This document shows positions 1 through 7,220 of a DNA stretch of 56,456 bases, piece after piece (position 1 is the first letter of the stretch; each line of letters opens with the position of its first letter). The notes beneath the pieces are model-generated. The model was not told where the DNA came from. It searched no databases and saw nothing but the letters and a program-made list of their open reading frames with translations. Location of the stretch: positions 1-56,456 of the forward strand of contig CAMAFX010000006.1 of NCBI GenBank assembly GCA_945833925.1. Reading direction: 5' to 3'. Origin of the DNA: an uncultured Prevotellaceae bacterium (GTDB lineage: Bacteria; Bacteroidota; Bacteroidia; Bacteroidales; Bacteroidaceae). The translations under genes and the position numbers were made by a program.

Positions 1-1
1 A

Positions 2-475
2 AAGGCCAATTATCCTTATCTCGTTAAGCCTGTAAGTGAAAGCGACTTGAATATGATGTTGCCTCTCCAAGGTGTGAAACCTGCATTGGCACAGACAAAC
101 AGCATCGACTGCCAGAGCGTGGATTTCTCATACACCTTCACGGGTACATACACTGCTATGGGCGAGGGCGGATCCGGCTATTATAATCCATATACGCTGT
201 GGACAGACGGCACATGGCGACACTTCCAAAGTCTTGATCCTATGCGTCACTATCTGACCATCTCGTCACGCAATGCAACGACTTCATCTGCTGCCTTCAT
301 GCGAAGCATCCTGCTCTCCGTAATCGGCGATGAAGATGCTACGGGCATAGTGAAGATATACGATGAGGAGCGCAGAGCAAAGGAGACATACGATCTGGGC
401 GGTCGCCGCATACCTGCAGGAAGCCAGCGGAATGGTTTCTATATTGAGAATGGAAAAGTCATTTATAAAAAATAA
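2..475 (+). CDS. C-terminal part of a large secreted or surface protein (partial at 5' edge)
   Basis: The frame is open to the left edge, so the true start lies outside the window; the first in-window TTG/ATG codons (47-58) are probably internal. About 157 residues are visible. The end carries the tail YDLGGRR...GFYIENGKVIYKK, closely related to the tails of the two large secreted proteins at 25930-29718 and 29984-32299 (YDLSGRR..GIYIINGKK). In Bacteroidetes such tails sit at the end of exported proteins and resemble type IX secretion sorting signals; their role here is inferred. The rest shows no family I recognise. It is followed 6 bp downstream by a small peptide gene on the same strand, so the two are probably cotranscribed up to the terminator at 773-812. 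Confidence 0.75.
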   Translation, partial: KANYPYLVKPVSESDLNMMLPLQGVKPALAQTNSIDCQSVDFSYTFTGTYTAMGEGGSGYYNPYTLWTDGTWRHFQSLDPMRHYLTISSRNATTSSAAFMRSILLSVIGDEDATGIVKIYDEERRAKETYDLGGRRIPAGSQRNGFYIENGKVIYKK

Positions 476-481
476 AAGACA

Positions 482-634
482 ATGATTATAAGAAAGAAGT
501 ATATCAAGCCGGCAATGAAGGTTTATGAAATAGAGTCTGCACAGTTGCTGAGCAGTTCATCTTATGAAGGAGTTGACGAAACAGAAGTGAATTTTGGAGA
601 AGGCTATCCAGACTGGCAAGTGTTCAGCGATTAG
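482..634 (+). CDS. 50-residue peptide with YxxP leader-like motif
   Basis: ATG at 482 to TAG at 632, 50 residues, 6 bp after the stop of the upstream gene. The N-terminal half reads YIKPAMKVYEIESAQLLSSS and the C-terminal half is acidic and aromatic (Asp, Glu, Phe, Tyr, Trp). Short proteins of this general form (basic start, Y-x-K-P, alternating V/I/E, then LL and Ser/Gly) are common and uncharacterised in Bacteroidales. The Y-x-x-P-x-hydrophobic pattern also matches the leader of lasso-peptide precursors such as paeninodin, which is bound by PqqD-like proteins; that comparison is from memory and is inference. No signal peptide or membrane segment is visible. It could simply be a small protein coexpressed with the secreted protein before it. 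Confidence 0.65.
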   Translation: MIIRKKYIKPAMKVYEIESAQLLSSSSYEGVDETEVNFGEGYPDWQVFSD

Positions 635-772
635 GCATACAGCTGAATAGTTACGCAATGTCTTGGTGCGACGGATGGCCTCAGCTTTTATGGTTTCCTT
701 CGAGGGAGGAGTGTTGCTGTTGCCGGAGTTCTTCCCAGGACGATAACGGAAAATTATCCCACACAAAACGCC

Positions 773-812
773 AATCCGCAGACACTATCCATCACTGGGG
801 TGTCTGCGGATT
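773..812. terminator. Strong hairpin terminator, 13-bp perfect stem
   Basis: AATCCGCAGACAC (773-785) pairs perfectly with GTGTCTGCGGATT (800-812) around a 14-nt loop and is followed by a T-rich run on the plus strand. It ends the transcript of the partial secreted protein and the 50-residue peptide, 138 bp after the latter's stop. The 634-773 stretch before it holds no gene I can support. Confidence 0.8.
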
Positions 813-846
813 GTTTATCTTGTGCAAAAAGAATGTGCCCTGGGGC

Positions 847-996
847 TTAAATCCTCACCTTCACGCTCTTGTTGCCGAACTTCACTACCACGATGGTGCC
901 GCTCTGCAGGCCGGTGCTGATGGTTGCTGTGCCGTTGGTAGCAGTTGAACAGACAGCCTCGGTGCCACTGATGGTGTAAACCACCACGTCAGTGTC
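847..996 (-). pseudogene. Decayed C-terminal sorting-type domain
   Basis: On the minus strand 49 codons are open from just after a TAA at 997-999 to a stop at 847-849. The peptide reads VVYTISG..., then LQSGTIVVVKFGNKSVKVRI, which follows the type IX secretion C-terminal domain pattern (VYxxxG...LxxGxYxVKxGxxxxKVxI). There is no start codon and no upstream coding sequence: it is preceded by a stop and an AT-rich tandem repeat (about 1000-1025, units of AGTGAAAAGTG type). I read it as the last 49 codons of a lost exported-protein gene. It could also be a fragment moved here by recombination. Confidence 0.5.
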
Positions 997-1054
997 TTAG
1001 ACTTTTCACTATTCACTTTTCACTTCGGGCTTTGTCCGAGGCTTAGCCCGATAA

Positions 1055-2116
1055 TTACTGCTCTAACTTCTCGATGGCACCGGTTTGCTGGAAGAAAGAA
1101 ACGCGTGTTGTGACTCCCTTGTTGAAGAGGATGTCACTGAGAATTTCCGTTGTACCGAACTGTGCCATGGCAACGTCCTTCTGCAGGAATGTCTCAGTGT
1201 TGGTATAGATGCTTACACGCTCGCGCACGGGTACATTATAATATACACCCTTTATCATCTTGCTCTTCTTCTTGTCTGTGCTTTCGTTCTGCACTGTTTC
1301 TGGAATCTTGGTCTGTGGCTGCAGGTTCATATAGATAGGTGTTCCAGACAGGTCGTCCTTGTCAACCAGACCAAAGTGCGACGAGAAGCGTGCAATGATC
1401 TGCTCCTTCTCTGCTGTTGGGAGAACATACAGCACGGTGTAGTGTGTGCTGGTCTGCGTTGTTCCCTTGAAGAATGACTCGAGTGCCTCTGCCTGTTCGT
1501 CGAGCTGCTGCAGCATCAGTTGCAGTTGGGCGCCGTCCTTTGGCGTGTTGTCAGCCTCGCCTCTTACCAGTTCGTTGCGCGACTCGCGTATGTCGTATAT
1601 TTCCTGCGCTATCAGTTCAGCCTGTTTGGCAAAACTTCCAGCTCTGAGCATCTCCTGAGTCATATATTCGCGTGGGTCGGTAACTGGTGCTGCGGGTATG
1701 TCAGTGGGTATGTCCGACAGTTTCTGCTGCTTTACCTCCTTGTTGATGGCAAGAAGCAGGCCGTCTGGCGAGAGAGTGACGAGTGGGGCGATGGTCTTGC
1801 TCTTCACCTTTACGTTGATAGCTTTGTTGTGGTCTGGCAGACCATATGCCTCCAGCTTGATGCTCTTTATCTTATGCTGTGTGCTTACACGCATTGGCAC
1901 ATCGTTCATTCTCAGATAGTGCTGTGCGTACTTTGCAAGCGAGCCTGGGGTGGTTACGGTCTCTTCAGTTTCGACAATCAGCCTGAAGGCTGTCTGAGGC
2001 AAGAAATAGTTTACTCCGTCCAGTGTGCTGCCAGGCACAAACTTGTCTACTTCCGTCTGCGCAAAAAGCGAGGCACTGAACATTGCAGCGATAACAGTTA
2101 TAAATGTACGTTTCAT
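1055..2116 (-). CDS. DUF4831 family secreted protein
   Basis: 353 residues with a signal peptide (MKRTFITVIAAMFSASLFAQ, cleavage expected after AQ). The body matches the Bacteroidetes DUF4831 family, which has no assigned function: an opening DGVNYFLPQTAFRLIVETEE segment, a central helical region rich in Glu and Gln (about residues 180-215), then a C-terminal beta-rich part with GVYYNVPVRERVSIYTN. Location is predicted to be the periplasm or outer membrane. The start codon lies 7 bp after the stop of nnr on the same strand, so the two are very likely one transcript; why a metabolite-repair enzyme and an exported protein share it is not evident. Confidence 0.8.
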   Translation of the reverse strand: MKRTFITVIAAMFSASLFAQTEVDKFVPGSTLDGVNYFLPQTAFRLIVETEETVTTPGSLAKYAQHYLRMNDVPMRVSTQHKIKSIKLEAYGLPDHNKAINVKVKSKTIAPLVTLSPDGLLLAINKEVKQQKLSDIPTDIPAAPVTDPREYMTQEMLRAGSFAKQAELIAQEIYDIRESRNELVRGEADNTPKDGAQLQLMLQQLDEQAEALESFFKGTTQTSTHYTVLYVLPTAEKEQIIARFSSHFGLVDKDDLSGTPIYMNLQPQTKIPETVQNESTDKKKSKMIKGVYYNVPVRERVSIYTNTETFLQKDVAMAQFGTTEILSDILFNKGVTTRVSFFQQTGAIEKLEQ

Positions 2117-2123
2117 ATCTTGA

Positions 2124-3656
2124 TTATTTTATTTTCTTCCATGCTTTGCTCAATGATGCGATGATGTCTCCAGCCAGCATAAACTCGGGCGTAAGTTCGT
2201 CTGCAGCCAGGTCTCCTGCCGATGCGTGAAGCCATACTCCCAGCAGACATGCCTCGATGGGCGAGTAGCCCTGCGCCATCAGTCCGGTCAGCAGTCCTGT
2301 CAGTACGTCGCCACTTCCAGCCGTTGCCATTCCCGAGTTGCCGAGCGGACAGAACATCGTCTTTCCTCCTGGGGTGCATATAGCCGTGTAGTGGCCTTTC
2401 AGGATGACGTACACGTTGCGGTGCGTTGCCAGTTCGATTGCCTTCTGCAGACGGTCGTAGCAGTTTGCCGCCTGTCCGGTAATGTTCTCCAGCTCCTTGA
2501 CGTGTGGTGTCAGGATGCTGCCCGAAGGTATCTGCGGCATCATTTCGTCGTGGCTTCCCAGAATATTCAGTGCATCAGCGTCTATCACCAAAGGAGAACT
2601 GGCGATGCAGAGATACTGCTGGAGGGCTTTAGCCGTACGTTCGTCCTTGCCCAGACCCGGACCTATGCCGATTGCCTTGTAGCGACTTGTGTCTACAGCC
2701 TCTGTTATGCAAAGCTTTTCGTTGTCGGGTAGTAGGACAGCCTCCGGCACGCTGACCTGCAGGATGCTGTTGTTTGCCGACGGCGTGTGCAGCGTCAGTT
2801 TGCCTATGCCGCTGTGCAGGCACGCCTTGCTGCTCAGGATGGCAGCTCCGGCCATACCGTATGAGCCAGCAACCAGAAGGGCATGTCCTAACGAACCCTT
2901 GTGCGCGAATGTCGAGCGCTTGTGTAGCAGTTCGCGCACCTCCTTTTCCTCGATGATGGAGTAGGGGGTGTTCATCTGCTCTATTCCTTCTTCCGACAAA
3001 CCTATGTCAAGGACCTTCCACTCGCCTACGCACATTTCGTTGTCTGCCAGCAGGAATGCCAGCTTGGGAAGACCCATGGTGAGGGTGAGTTCGGCGTGTA
3101 CCACCACCGAGCGGTCGGTGTATGAATTATCTTCGCAGAACAGACCGCTTGGCACGTCCACGCTTACCACGTGTGCACGGAGTGAGTTTATCTTGCGCGC
3201 CACCACGGCAAATCCGCCCGAGAGCGGTTGCTTGATTCCTGTTCCGAAGAGAGCGTCCACGACAATGTCGTGCTGCTGTATGTGTGGGAAGTCGAATCCC
3301 TGAGTTATCTCCTTGAAGGTTATGCTGTCGACATAGTCCTCGCTGCCCATCAGCTCAATCAGCCGGTCGCGGTTGGTCTCGCAGTCTTCGCTGAGTTTTC
3401 CTTTCACGTTGAACAGAAGAACCACGAGCCTGTATCCCTGCCTGATCAGCAGTCTTGCCACAGCCAGACCGTCGCCTCCGTTGTTGCCGGGTCCGGCAAA
3501 CACGTATACGGTTCTGTTCTTGTCCCATCGTGCCATTATCTCCGTGGCGATGGCCATGCTGGCTTGCTCCATCAGGTCGATCGACTTTATGGGCTTGTTC
3601 TCTATCGTGTAGTGGTCCAGTTCGGTATGTTGTGCTCCTGTCAGAATTTTCATCAA
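2124..3656 (-). CDS. nnr: Bifunctional NAD(P)H-hydrate epimerase / ADP-dependent dehydratase
   Basis: 510 residues, the usual length of the fused repair enzyme. The N-terminal epimerase domain (about 1-215) carries GPGNNGGDGLAVARLL, which binds the nicotinamide nucleotide, and interconverts the R and S forms of damaged NAD(P)HX. The C-terminal ribokinase-like dehydratase domain (about 225-505) carries GIGPGLGKDERT and the GSGDVLTGLLTG loop, and restores NAD(P)H using ADP. A cytosolic housekeeping function. It is the first gene of a minus-strand pair with the DUF4831 gene and is divergent from hpt. A TATTTTTG hexamer-type box on the minus strand at 3681-3688 could be its promoter, but no clear upstream element accompanies it. 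Confidence 0.92.
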   Translation of the reverse strand: MMKILTGAQHTELDHYTIENKPIKSIDLMEQASMAIATEIMARWDKNRTVYVFAGPGNNGGDGLAVARLLIRQGYRLVVLLFNVKGKLSEDCETNRDRLIELMGSEDYVDSITFKEITQGFDFPHIQQHDIVVDALFGTGIKQPLSGGFAVVARKINSLRAHVVSVDVPSGLFCEDNSYTDRSVVVHAELTLTMGLPKLAFLLADNEMCVGEWKVLDIGLSEEGIEQMNTPYSIIEEKEVRELLHKRSTFAHKGSLGHALLVAGSYGMAGAAILSSKACLHSGIGKLTLHTPSANNSILQVSVPEAVLLPDNEKLCITEAVDTSRYKAIGIGPGLGKDERTAKALQQYLCIASSPLVIDADALNILGSHDEMMPQIPSGSILTPHVKELENITGQAANCYDRLQKAIELATHRNVYVILKGHYTAICTPGGKTMFCPLGNSGMATAGSGDVLTGLLTGLMAQGYSPIEACLLGVWLHASAGDLAADELTPEFMLAGDIIASLSKAWKKIK

Positions 3657-3703
3657 ACGCTTGATACATTAAACATTCTGCAAAAATACTTATAATAATC
3701 GGT

Positions 3704-3729
3704 AATTCATAATTCGCAATTCATAATTT
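3704..3729. repeat. AT-rich short direct repeats in the nnr-hpt intergenic region
   Basis: TAATTCATAATT and CAATTCATAATT occur in tandem, separated by CG. Low-complexity TAATTCATAATT tracts of this kind recur in Bacteroidales intergenic DNA. They lie between the divergent nnr and hpt genes; I see no further structure. Confidence 0.5.
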
Positions 3730-3783
3730 AAGAAGTTGCAGTATATTTTTAGTTATTATAAGAATTATGTGAAACTTTTTTGT

Positions 3784-3791
3784 TAAATTTG
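3784..3791 (+). promoter_or_regulatory. Bacteroidetes-type -7 box for hpt
   Basis: TAAATTTG matches TAnnTTTG and lies 28 bp before the hpt ATG. No convincing TTG element is present 19-21 bp upstream, so the call rests on the -7 box and its position. Confidence 0.45.
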
Positions 3792-3818
3792 CGACGTAAA
3801 AGTACAAATCATAGTAAG

Positions 3819-4346
3819 ATGAAGGTATTGGACAAAGAGTTCCGCGTCAGTATCCCAGAGGCTGAGATTCTGAAGCAGGTTGCAAGAGTAGCGTCAGAGA
3901 TAAACCGCGACTACGAGGGTGAGTCGCCTGTCTTTCTTGCAGTTCTGAATGGTTCGTTCATGTTTGCGGCAGACCTTCTGCGCGAGATAACGCTTCCCTG
4001 CGAGATTCATTTTGTAAAACTGGCAAGTTATGAGGGAGTCAACAGTACAGGCAAGATACACGAGATTTTAGGTCTCAGTGTAGACATCACCAATCGTCCG
4101 GTTATCATCGTCGAGGATATCGTCGATACAGGTCTGACCATGGCTCACATGCTTGAAACACTTGAAAAGCATAACCCAAAGAGCGTGAACATATGCACGT
4201 TGCTCTTAAAGCCCGAGAAGCTCAAGGTTGCGCTGGACATCAAGTATCGTGCGTTGGAGATCCCCAACGATTTCATTCTGGGCTACGGCTTGGATTATGA
4301 CCAGTTGGGCCGCAATACCAGGGACATATATACAGTGGTTGAATAA
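3819..4346 (+). CDS. hpt: Hypoxanthine phosphoribosyltransferase
   Basis: 175 residues from ATG at 3819. An in-frame TTG further upstream would add 13 residues but overlaps the -7 promoter box, so the ATG is preferred. The PRPP-binding motif VIIVEDIVDTGLTM lies near residue 100, and FMFAADLL and LKPEKLK support a type I phosphoribosyltransferase of the purine-salvage class, which transfers phosphoribose to hypoxanthine or guanine. Cytosolic. It leads a plus-strand run hpt-adk-obgE-pgeF; adk follows after 48 bp, and the following two genes overlap their predecessors, so one operon serving nucleotide metabolism and ribosome assembly is likely. Confidence 0.92.
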   Translation: MKVLDKEFRVSIPEAEILKQVARVASEINRDYEGESPVFLAVLNGSFMFAADLLREITLPCEIHFVKLASYEGVNSTGKIHEILGLSVDITNRPVIIVEDIVDTGLTMAHMLETLEKHNPKSVNICTLLLKPEKLKVALDIKYRALEIPNDFILGYGLDYDQLGRNTRDIYTVVE

Positions 4347-4394
4347 AGATAAATTTCACAGGTTTCAGCATCTGTGTTCTAAATACAAATAACA

Positions 4395-4967
4395 ATGAAG
4401 AATATTATCATTTTCGGTGCGCCAGGTAGTGGCAAGGGCACCTACAGCGACGAGATTGTAAAGCGTTATGGAATGGGTCACATCAGCACAGGCGACGTGC
4501 TGCGTGCTCAGATTAAGGCAGGTACAGAGTTAGGTAAGACAGCAAAGGGCTATATCGACAACGGTCAGCTCCTGCCAGACAGCCTTATGATTGACATTCT
4601 TGCTGACACTTACGACAGTCTGCCTGCTGGTCAGGGTGTTATCTTCGACGGTTTCCCACGCACCATTGCACAGGCTGAGGCATTGAAGAAGATGCTTGCA
4701 GAGCGCAATCACGACATGGGTGTTATGGTTGAACTCATCGTTGACGAGGAGACTCTTCTGGCTCGCCTTCTGAACCGTGCCATTGAGCAGGGTCGTGCAG
4801 ATGATAATGAAGAAACAATCAAGAAGCGTTTCGCTGTATACCACGCTCAGACCGAGCCCCTCGCAGACTGGTTCGAGAAGGAGGGCATGCGTCACACCTT
4901 CACCTGGTACGGTAGCAAGGAGCAGATGCTTGGCGATATCTTCGCATTCCTGGATACTTTGAAATAA
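4395..4967 (+). CDS. adk: Adenylate kinase
   Basis: 190 residues. The P-loop [11 protein letters not shown] is at residues 7-17, the AMP-binding [11 protein letters not shown] follows, then [13 protein letters not shown]. It makes two ADP from ATP and AMP in the cytosol. The short LID region ([20 protein letters not shown]) without a zinc-finger makes this the short form typical of Bacteroidetes. Its stop codon shares one base with the obgE start, indicating translational coupling in the hpt-adk-obgE-pgeF run. Confidence 0.95.
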   Translation: MKNIIIFGAPGSGKGTYSDEIVKRYGMGHISTGDVLRAQIKAGTELGKTAKGYIDNGQLLPDSLMIDILADTYDSLPAGQGVIFDGFPRTIAQAEALKKMLAERNHDMGVMVELIVDEETLLARLLNRAIEQGRADDNEETIKKRFAVYHAQTEPLADWFEKEGMRHTFTWYGSKEQMLGDIFAFLDTLK

Positions 4968-6127
4968 TGGCAGAAAGCAATTTCGTAGATTATGTTAAGA
5001 TAGTCTGCCGCTCTGGTAAGGGCGGCAGGGGTAGCATGCACATGCATCGTGCCAAGTATGCTCCCAACGGAGGTCCCGACGGTGGCGACGGTGGACGTGG
5101 TGGACACGTCTATCTGCGTGGCAACCGTAACTACTGGACTCTGCTTCACCTGCGCTATGACCGACATATCTTTGCCGGTCATGGTGGAAATGGTGGAAAG
5201 AGTGGTAGCACCGGAGCTAAGGGAGATGACAAGTACATCGATGTACCTTGCGGTACGGTTGTGTACAATGCTGACACAGGCGAGTATATCTGCGACGTCA
5301 AGCACGACGGCGAGGTGGTTATGCTTCTCAAAGGAGGCCGTGGAGGTCTTGGCAACCAGCACTTTGCCACCTCTACCAACCAGGCGCCACGCTATGCCCA
5401 GCCCGGAGAGCCTATGATGGAGATGACCGTCATCATGGAGCTGAAACTGCTGGCTGACGTTGGTCTTGTCGGTTTTCCGAATGCAGGAAAGTCGACACTG
5501 CTCAGTTCGCTCTCTTCGGCAAAGCCTAAGATTGCAAACTACCCCTTCACCACTATGGAGCCTTCGCTCGGCATCGTCAGCTATCGCGACAACCAGAGTT
5601 TCGTGATGGCGGACATACCCGGCATCATCGAGGGCGCCAGTGAGGGACGCGGACTTGGTCTCCGTTTCCTTCGCCACATCGAGCGCAACTCCTTGCTCCT
5701 GTTCATGGTTCCCGGTGATACGGACGACATCAAGAAGGAGTATGAGATTCTGCTCAACGAGGTGTCGAGCTTCAATCCCGAACTGATGGACAAGCAGCGT
5801 GTTTTGGCAATCACCAAGAGCGATTTGCTCGACGACGAACTGGTGGAGATGCTCAGTGCCGACCTGCCCGACGACCTGCCTGTTGTCTTCATTTCGGCAG
5901 TGGCAAACAAGGGACTTGACGAACTGAAGGATATCCTGTGGACGGCGCTGAACAGTGAGAGCAACAAACTTCAGGCTATTCTCGATGATGAGAGGATTGT
6001 TCACAAGAACAAGGATCTGTCTTATCTGCAGGACGAACTGGAGGACGAGGGCGAGGACATCGAATTTATCGACGAGGATGAAATCGAGGAACTCGACGAC
6101 TACGAAATTGAAGACGTTGAAGAGTGA
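4967..6127 (+). CDS. obgE: GTPase Obg (ribosome assembly)
   Basis: 386 residues. The glycine-rich Obg fold fills residues 1-160 ([31 protein letters not shown]). The G domain follows with P-loop [16 protein letters not shown], switch region [22 protein letters not shown] and TKSD. After it comes a strongly acidic tail of about 40 residues (Asp/Glu rich) in place of the OCT domain of some firmicute Obg proteins. The family binds the large ribosomal subunit and responds to guanine nucleotides and ppGpp. Translationally coupled to adk upstream (1-bp overlap) and to pgeF downstream (4-bp overlap). Confidence 0.95.
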   Translation: MAESNFVDYVKIVCRSGKGGRGSMHMHRAKYAPNGGPDGGDGGRGGHVYLRGNRNYWTLLHLRYDRHIFAGHGGNGGKSGSTGAKGDDKYIDVPCGTVVYNADTGEYICDVKHDGEVVMLLKGGRGGLGNQHFATSTNQAPRYAQPGEPMMEMTVIMELKLLADVGLVGFPNAGKSTLLSSLSSAKPKIANYPFTTMEPSLGIVSYRDNQSFVMADIPGIIEGASEGRGLGLRFLRHIERNSLLLFMVPGDTDDIKKEYEILLNEVSSFNPELMDKQRVLAITKSDLLDDELVEMLSADLPDDLPVVFISAVANKGLDELKDILWTALNSESNKLQAILDDERIVHKNKDLSYLQDELEDEGEDIEFIDEDEIEELDDYEIEDVEE

Positions 6128-6843
6128 TTTTATACAATGTTTCTGATAGGGTGACTTGCTTCACCGCAGGTAAGTCTGCCCATGGCACCGAACCGGGAGT
6201 TGATGCGCGCGAAACGGGTGTTGAGGAAGCAATTCCTGCCTGTTCGCCTTCAGTCTCGGTCGGTGGTCGTTTTTGTGTTCCGGCTGACTCCCTGATGATT
6301 CCGCGCCAGACGCACAACGTAAACGTGGCGTGGGTCGACCATGCAGGCGAGGTGCCCGATACCGATGCGGTAATAACCGACGTGCCCGGTTTGTGTGTTG
6401 CCGTAAAGACCGCCGATTGCATACCTGTCTTGCTTTATGATACGAGGAAGCAAATCGTTGCCGCCATTCATGCAGGATGGCGTGGAACGGTTGGCAGAAT
6501 TGTGGAGCGTACAATCATCGAGATGGGAAGCAATGGCGACGACCTCCTTGCTGTCATCGGCCCTGGCATCTGCCAGCAGTGTTTTGAGGTTGGCGACGAG
6601 GTTTACGAAGCCTTCAGAGAAGCAGGATTCCCGATGAGCAGGATTGCGCTCAAGTTAGAGAAGTGGCATCTCGACCTTTGGGAGGCAAACAAATGGGTGC
6701 TTGAACAATGTGGTGTCAAGAAAATTCATATTGATGGCACCTGTACCAAGGAGAGCAACGACCTCTACAGTGCACGCCGAGACACCATCAAAACGGGCAG
6801 AAACATCAATGGTATAATGATACGTCAACAGTCTGATTTATAG
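6124..6843 (+). CDS. pgeF: Peptidoglycan editing factor PgeF / YfiH laccase-domain protein
   Basis: 239 residues starting with GTG at 6124, whose last bases overlap the obgE stop (GTGA). The family signature is present: [38 protein letters not shown] and a FEVGDEV segment; His and Cys residues in these motifs are the metal ligands. YfiH/PgeF proteins were once called polyphenol oxidases; the established role in E. coli is removal of mis-incorporated L-Ser from UDP-MurNAc, with adenosine-deaminase activity described in others. Cytosolic. Last gene of the hpt-adk-obgE-pgeF run; followed by the palindrome at 6851-6870 and the terminator at 6927-6972. Confidence 0.9.
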   Translation: MILYNVSDRVTCFTAGKSAHGTEPGVDARETGVEEAIPACSPSVSVGGRFCVPADSLMIPRQTHNVNVAWVDHAGEVPDTDAVITDVPGLCVAVKTADCIPVLLYDTRKQIVAAIHAGWRGTVGRIVERTIIEMGSNGDDLLAVIGPGICQQCFEVGDEVYEAFREAGFPMSRIALKLEKWHLDLWEANKWVLEQCGVKKIHIDGTCTKESNDLYSARRDTIKTGRNINGIMIRQQSDL

Positions 6844-6850
6844 GCGTGTA

Positions 6851-6870
6851 CGGCAAATTGTAATTTGCCG
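6851..6870. repeat. 20-bp palindrome after pgeF
   Basis: CGGCAAATT-GT-AATTTGCCG is a 9-bp perfect inverted repeat with a 2-nt centre, 8 bp after the pgeF stop. There is no T-run, so it could act as a protein-binding site or as a 3'-end stabiliser instead of a terminator. Confidence 0.5.
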
Positions 6871-6881
6871 AACGGTGAACG

Positions 6882-6978
6882 AAAAAATCACGCTGCGTGA
6901 TTTCAAAAATCTCGGTGCGTGATTTGAAAAATCTCGGTGCGTGAGTTGGTCAATTCACGCACCGAGATTTTTTGAATT
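6882..6978. repeat. 22-bp palindromic tandem repeat array (copy 1)
   Basis: Three direct units of about 22 bp of the form AAAATCTCGGTGCGTGATTT follow pgeF, then one inverted unit. The first unit, AAATCACGCTGCGTGATTT, is a perfect inverted repeat around CTG. A second array of the same family lies at 55927-56042. The array fills much of the 6844-7220 gap; the remaining bases are AT-rich with no gene I can support. Confidence 0.75.
6927..6972. terminator. 18-bp-stem hairpin formed by inverted repeat units
   Basis: AAAAATCTCGGTGCGTGA (6927-6944) pairs perfectly with the segment 6955-6972, with a 10-nt loop and T-runs on both strands. It would terminate the pgeF transcript. It is built from the 22-bp repeat family, so the terminator is probably the product of an inverted repeat insertion. 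Confidence 0.75.
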
Positions 6979-7187
6979 ACGCGCCGTCATTTTTCTGATG
7001 GTGCTAAGAGAATATTTTTGCCTTGCTAAATGTAAAGAAAAATCACAATCCTTTCTTTTCTCTTTGTTCATCAAAATGTTTTTCTGAACAATCAAGTATT
7101 ATCCTGTTTTTCTTGCAACTTATTCCCCACTCTGTGGATGGCACTTCATCAGTTGTTGCTAACAAGCAGTAGAGTATTTCTTATACT

Positions 7188-7213
7188 TATTCCCCCTCGG
7201 GGGTTAGGGGGAC
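7188..7213. repeat. C-rich/G-rich dispersed element (copy 1)
   Basis: ATTCCCCCTCGGGGGTTAGG followed by GGG: a short inverted repeat (CCCCC..GGGGG) ending 8 bp before the stop of the DUF5103 gene. A near copy is at 25819-25842 (ATTCCCCCTCGATGGGTTAG then GGGG). Two copies in one window suggest a dispersed element of the genome. Confidence 0.5.
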
Positions 7214-7220
7214 TATCTTT

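Noticed and set aside
3780..3818. Longer hpt starting at TTG 3780
   Set aside because: The start would overlap the promoter box TAAATTTG; the added residues are not part of the conserved fold.
4892..6004. 370-residue open frame antisense to obgE
   Set aside because: It lies fully over obgE and the adk end, shows no known motif, and exists because the GC-rich third positions of obgE avoid stops on the other strand.
6882..6978. CRISPR array
   Set aside because: Repeats are directly adjacent with no unique spacers, units are degenerate and no cas gene is in the window.
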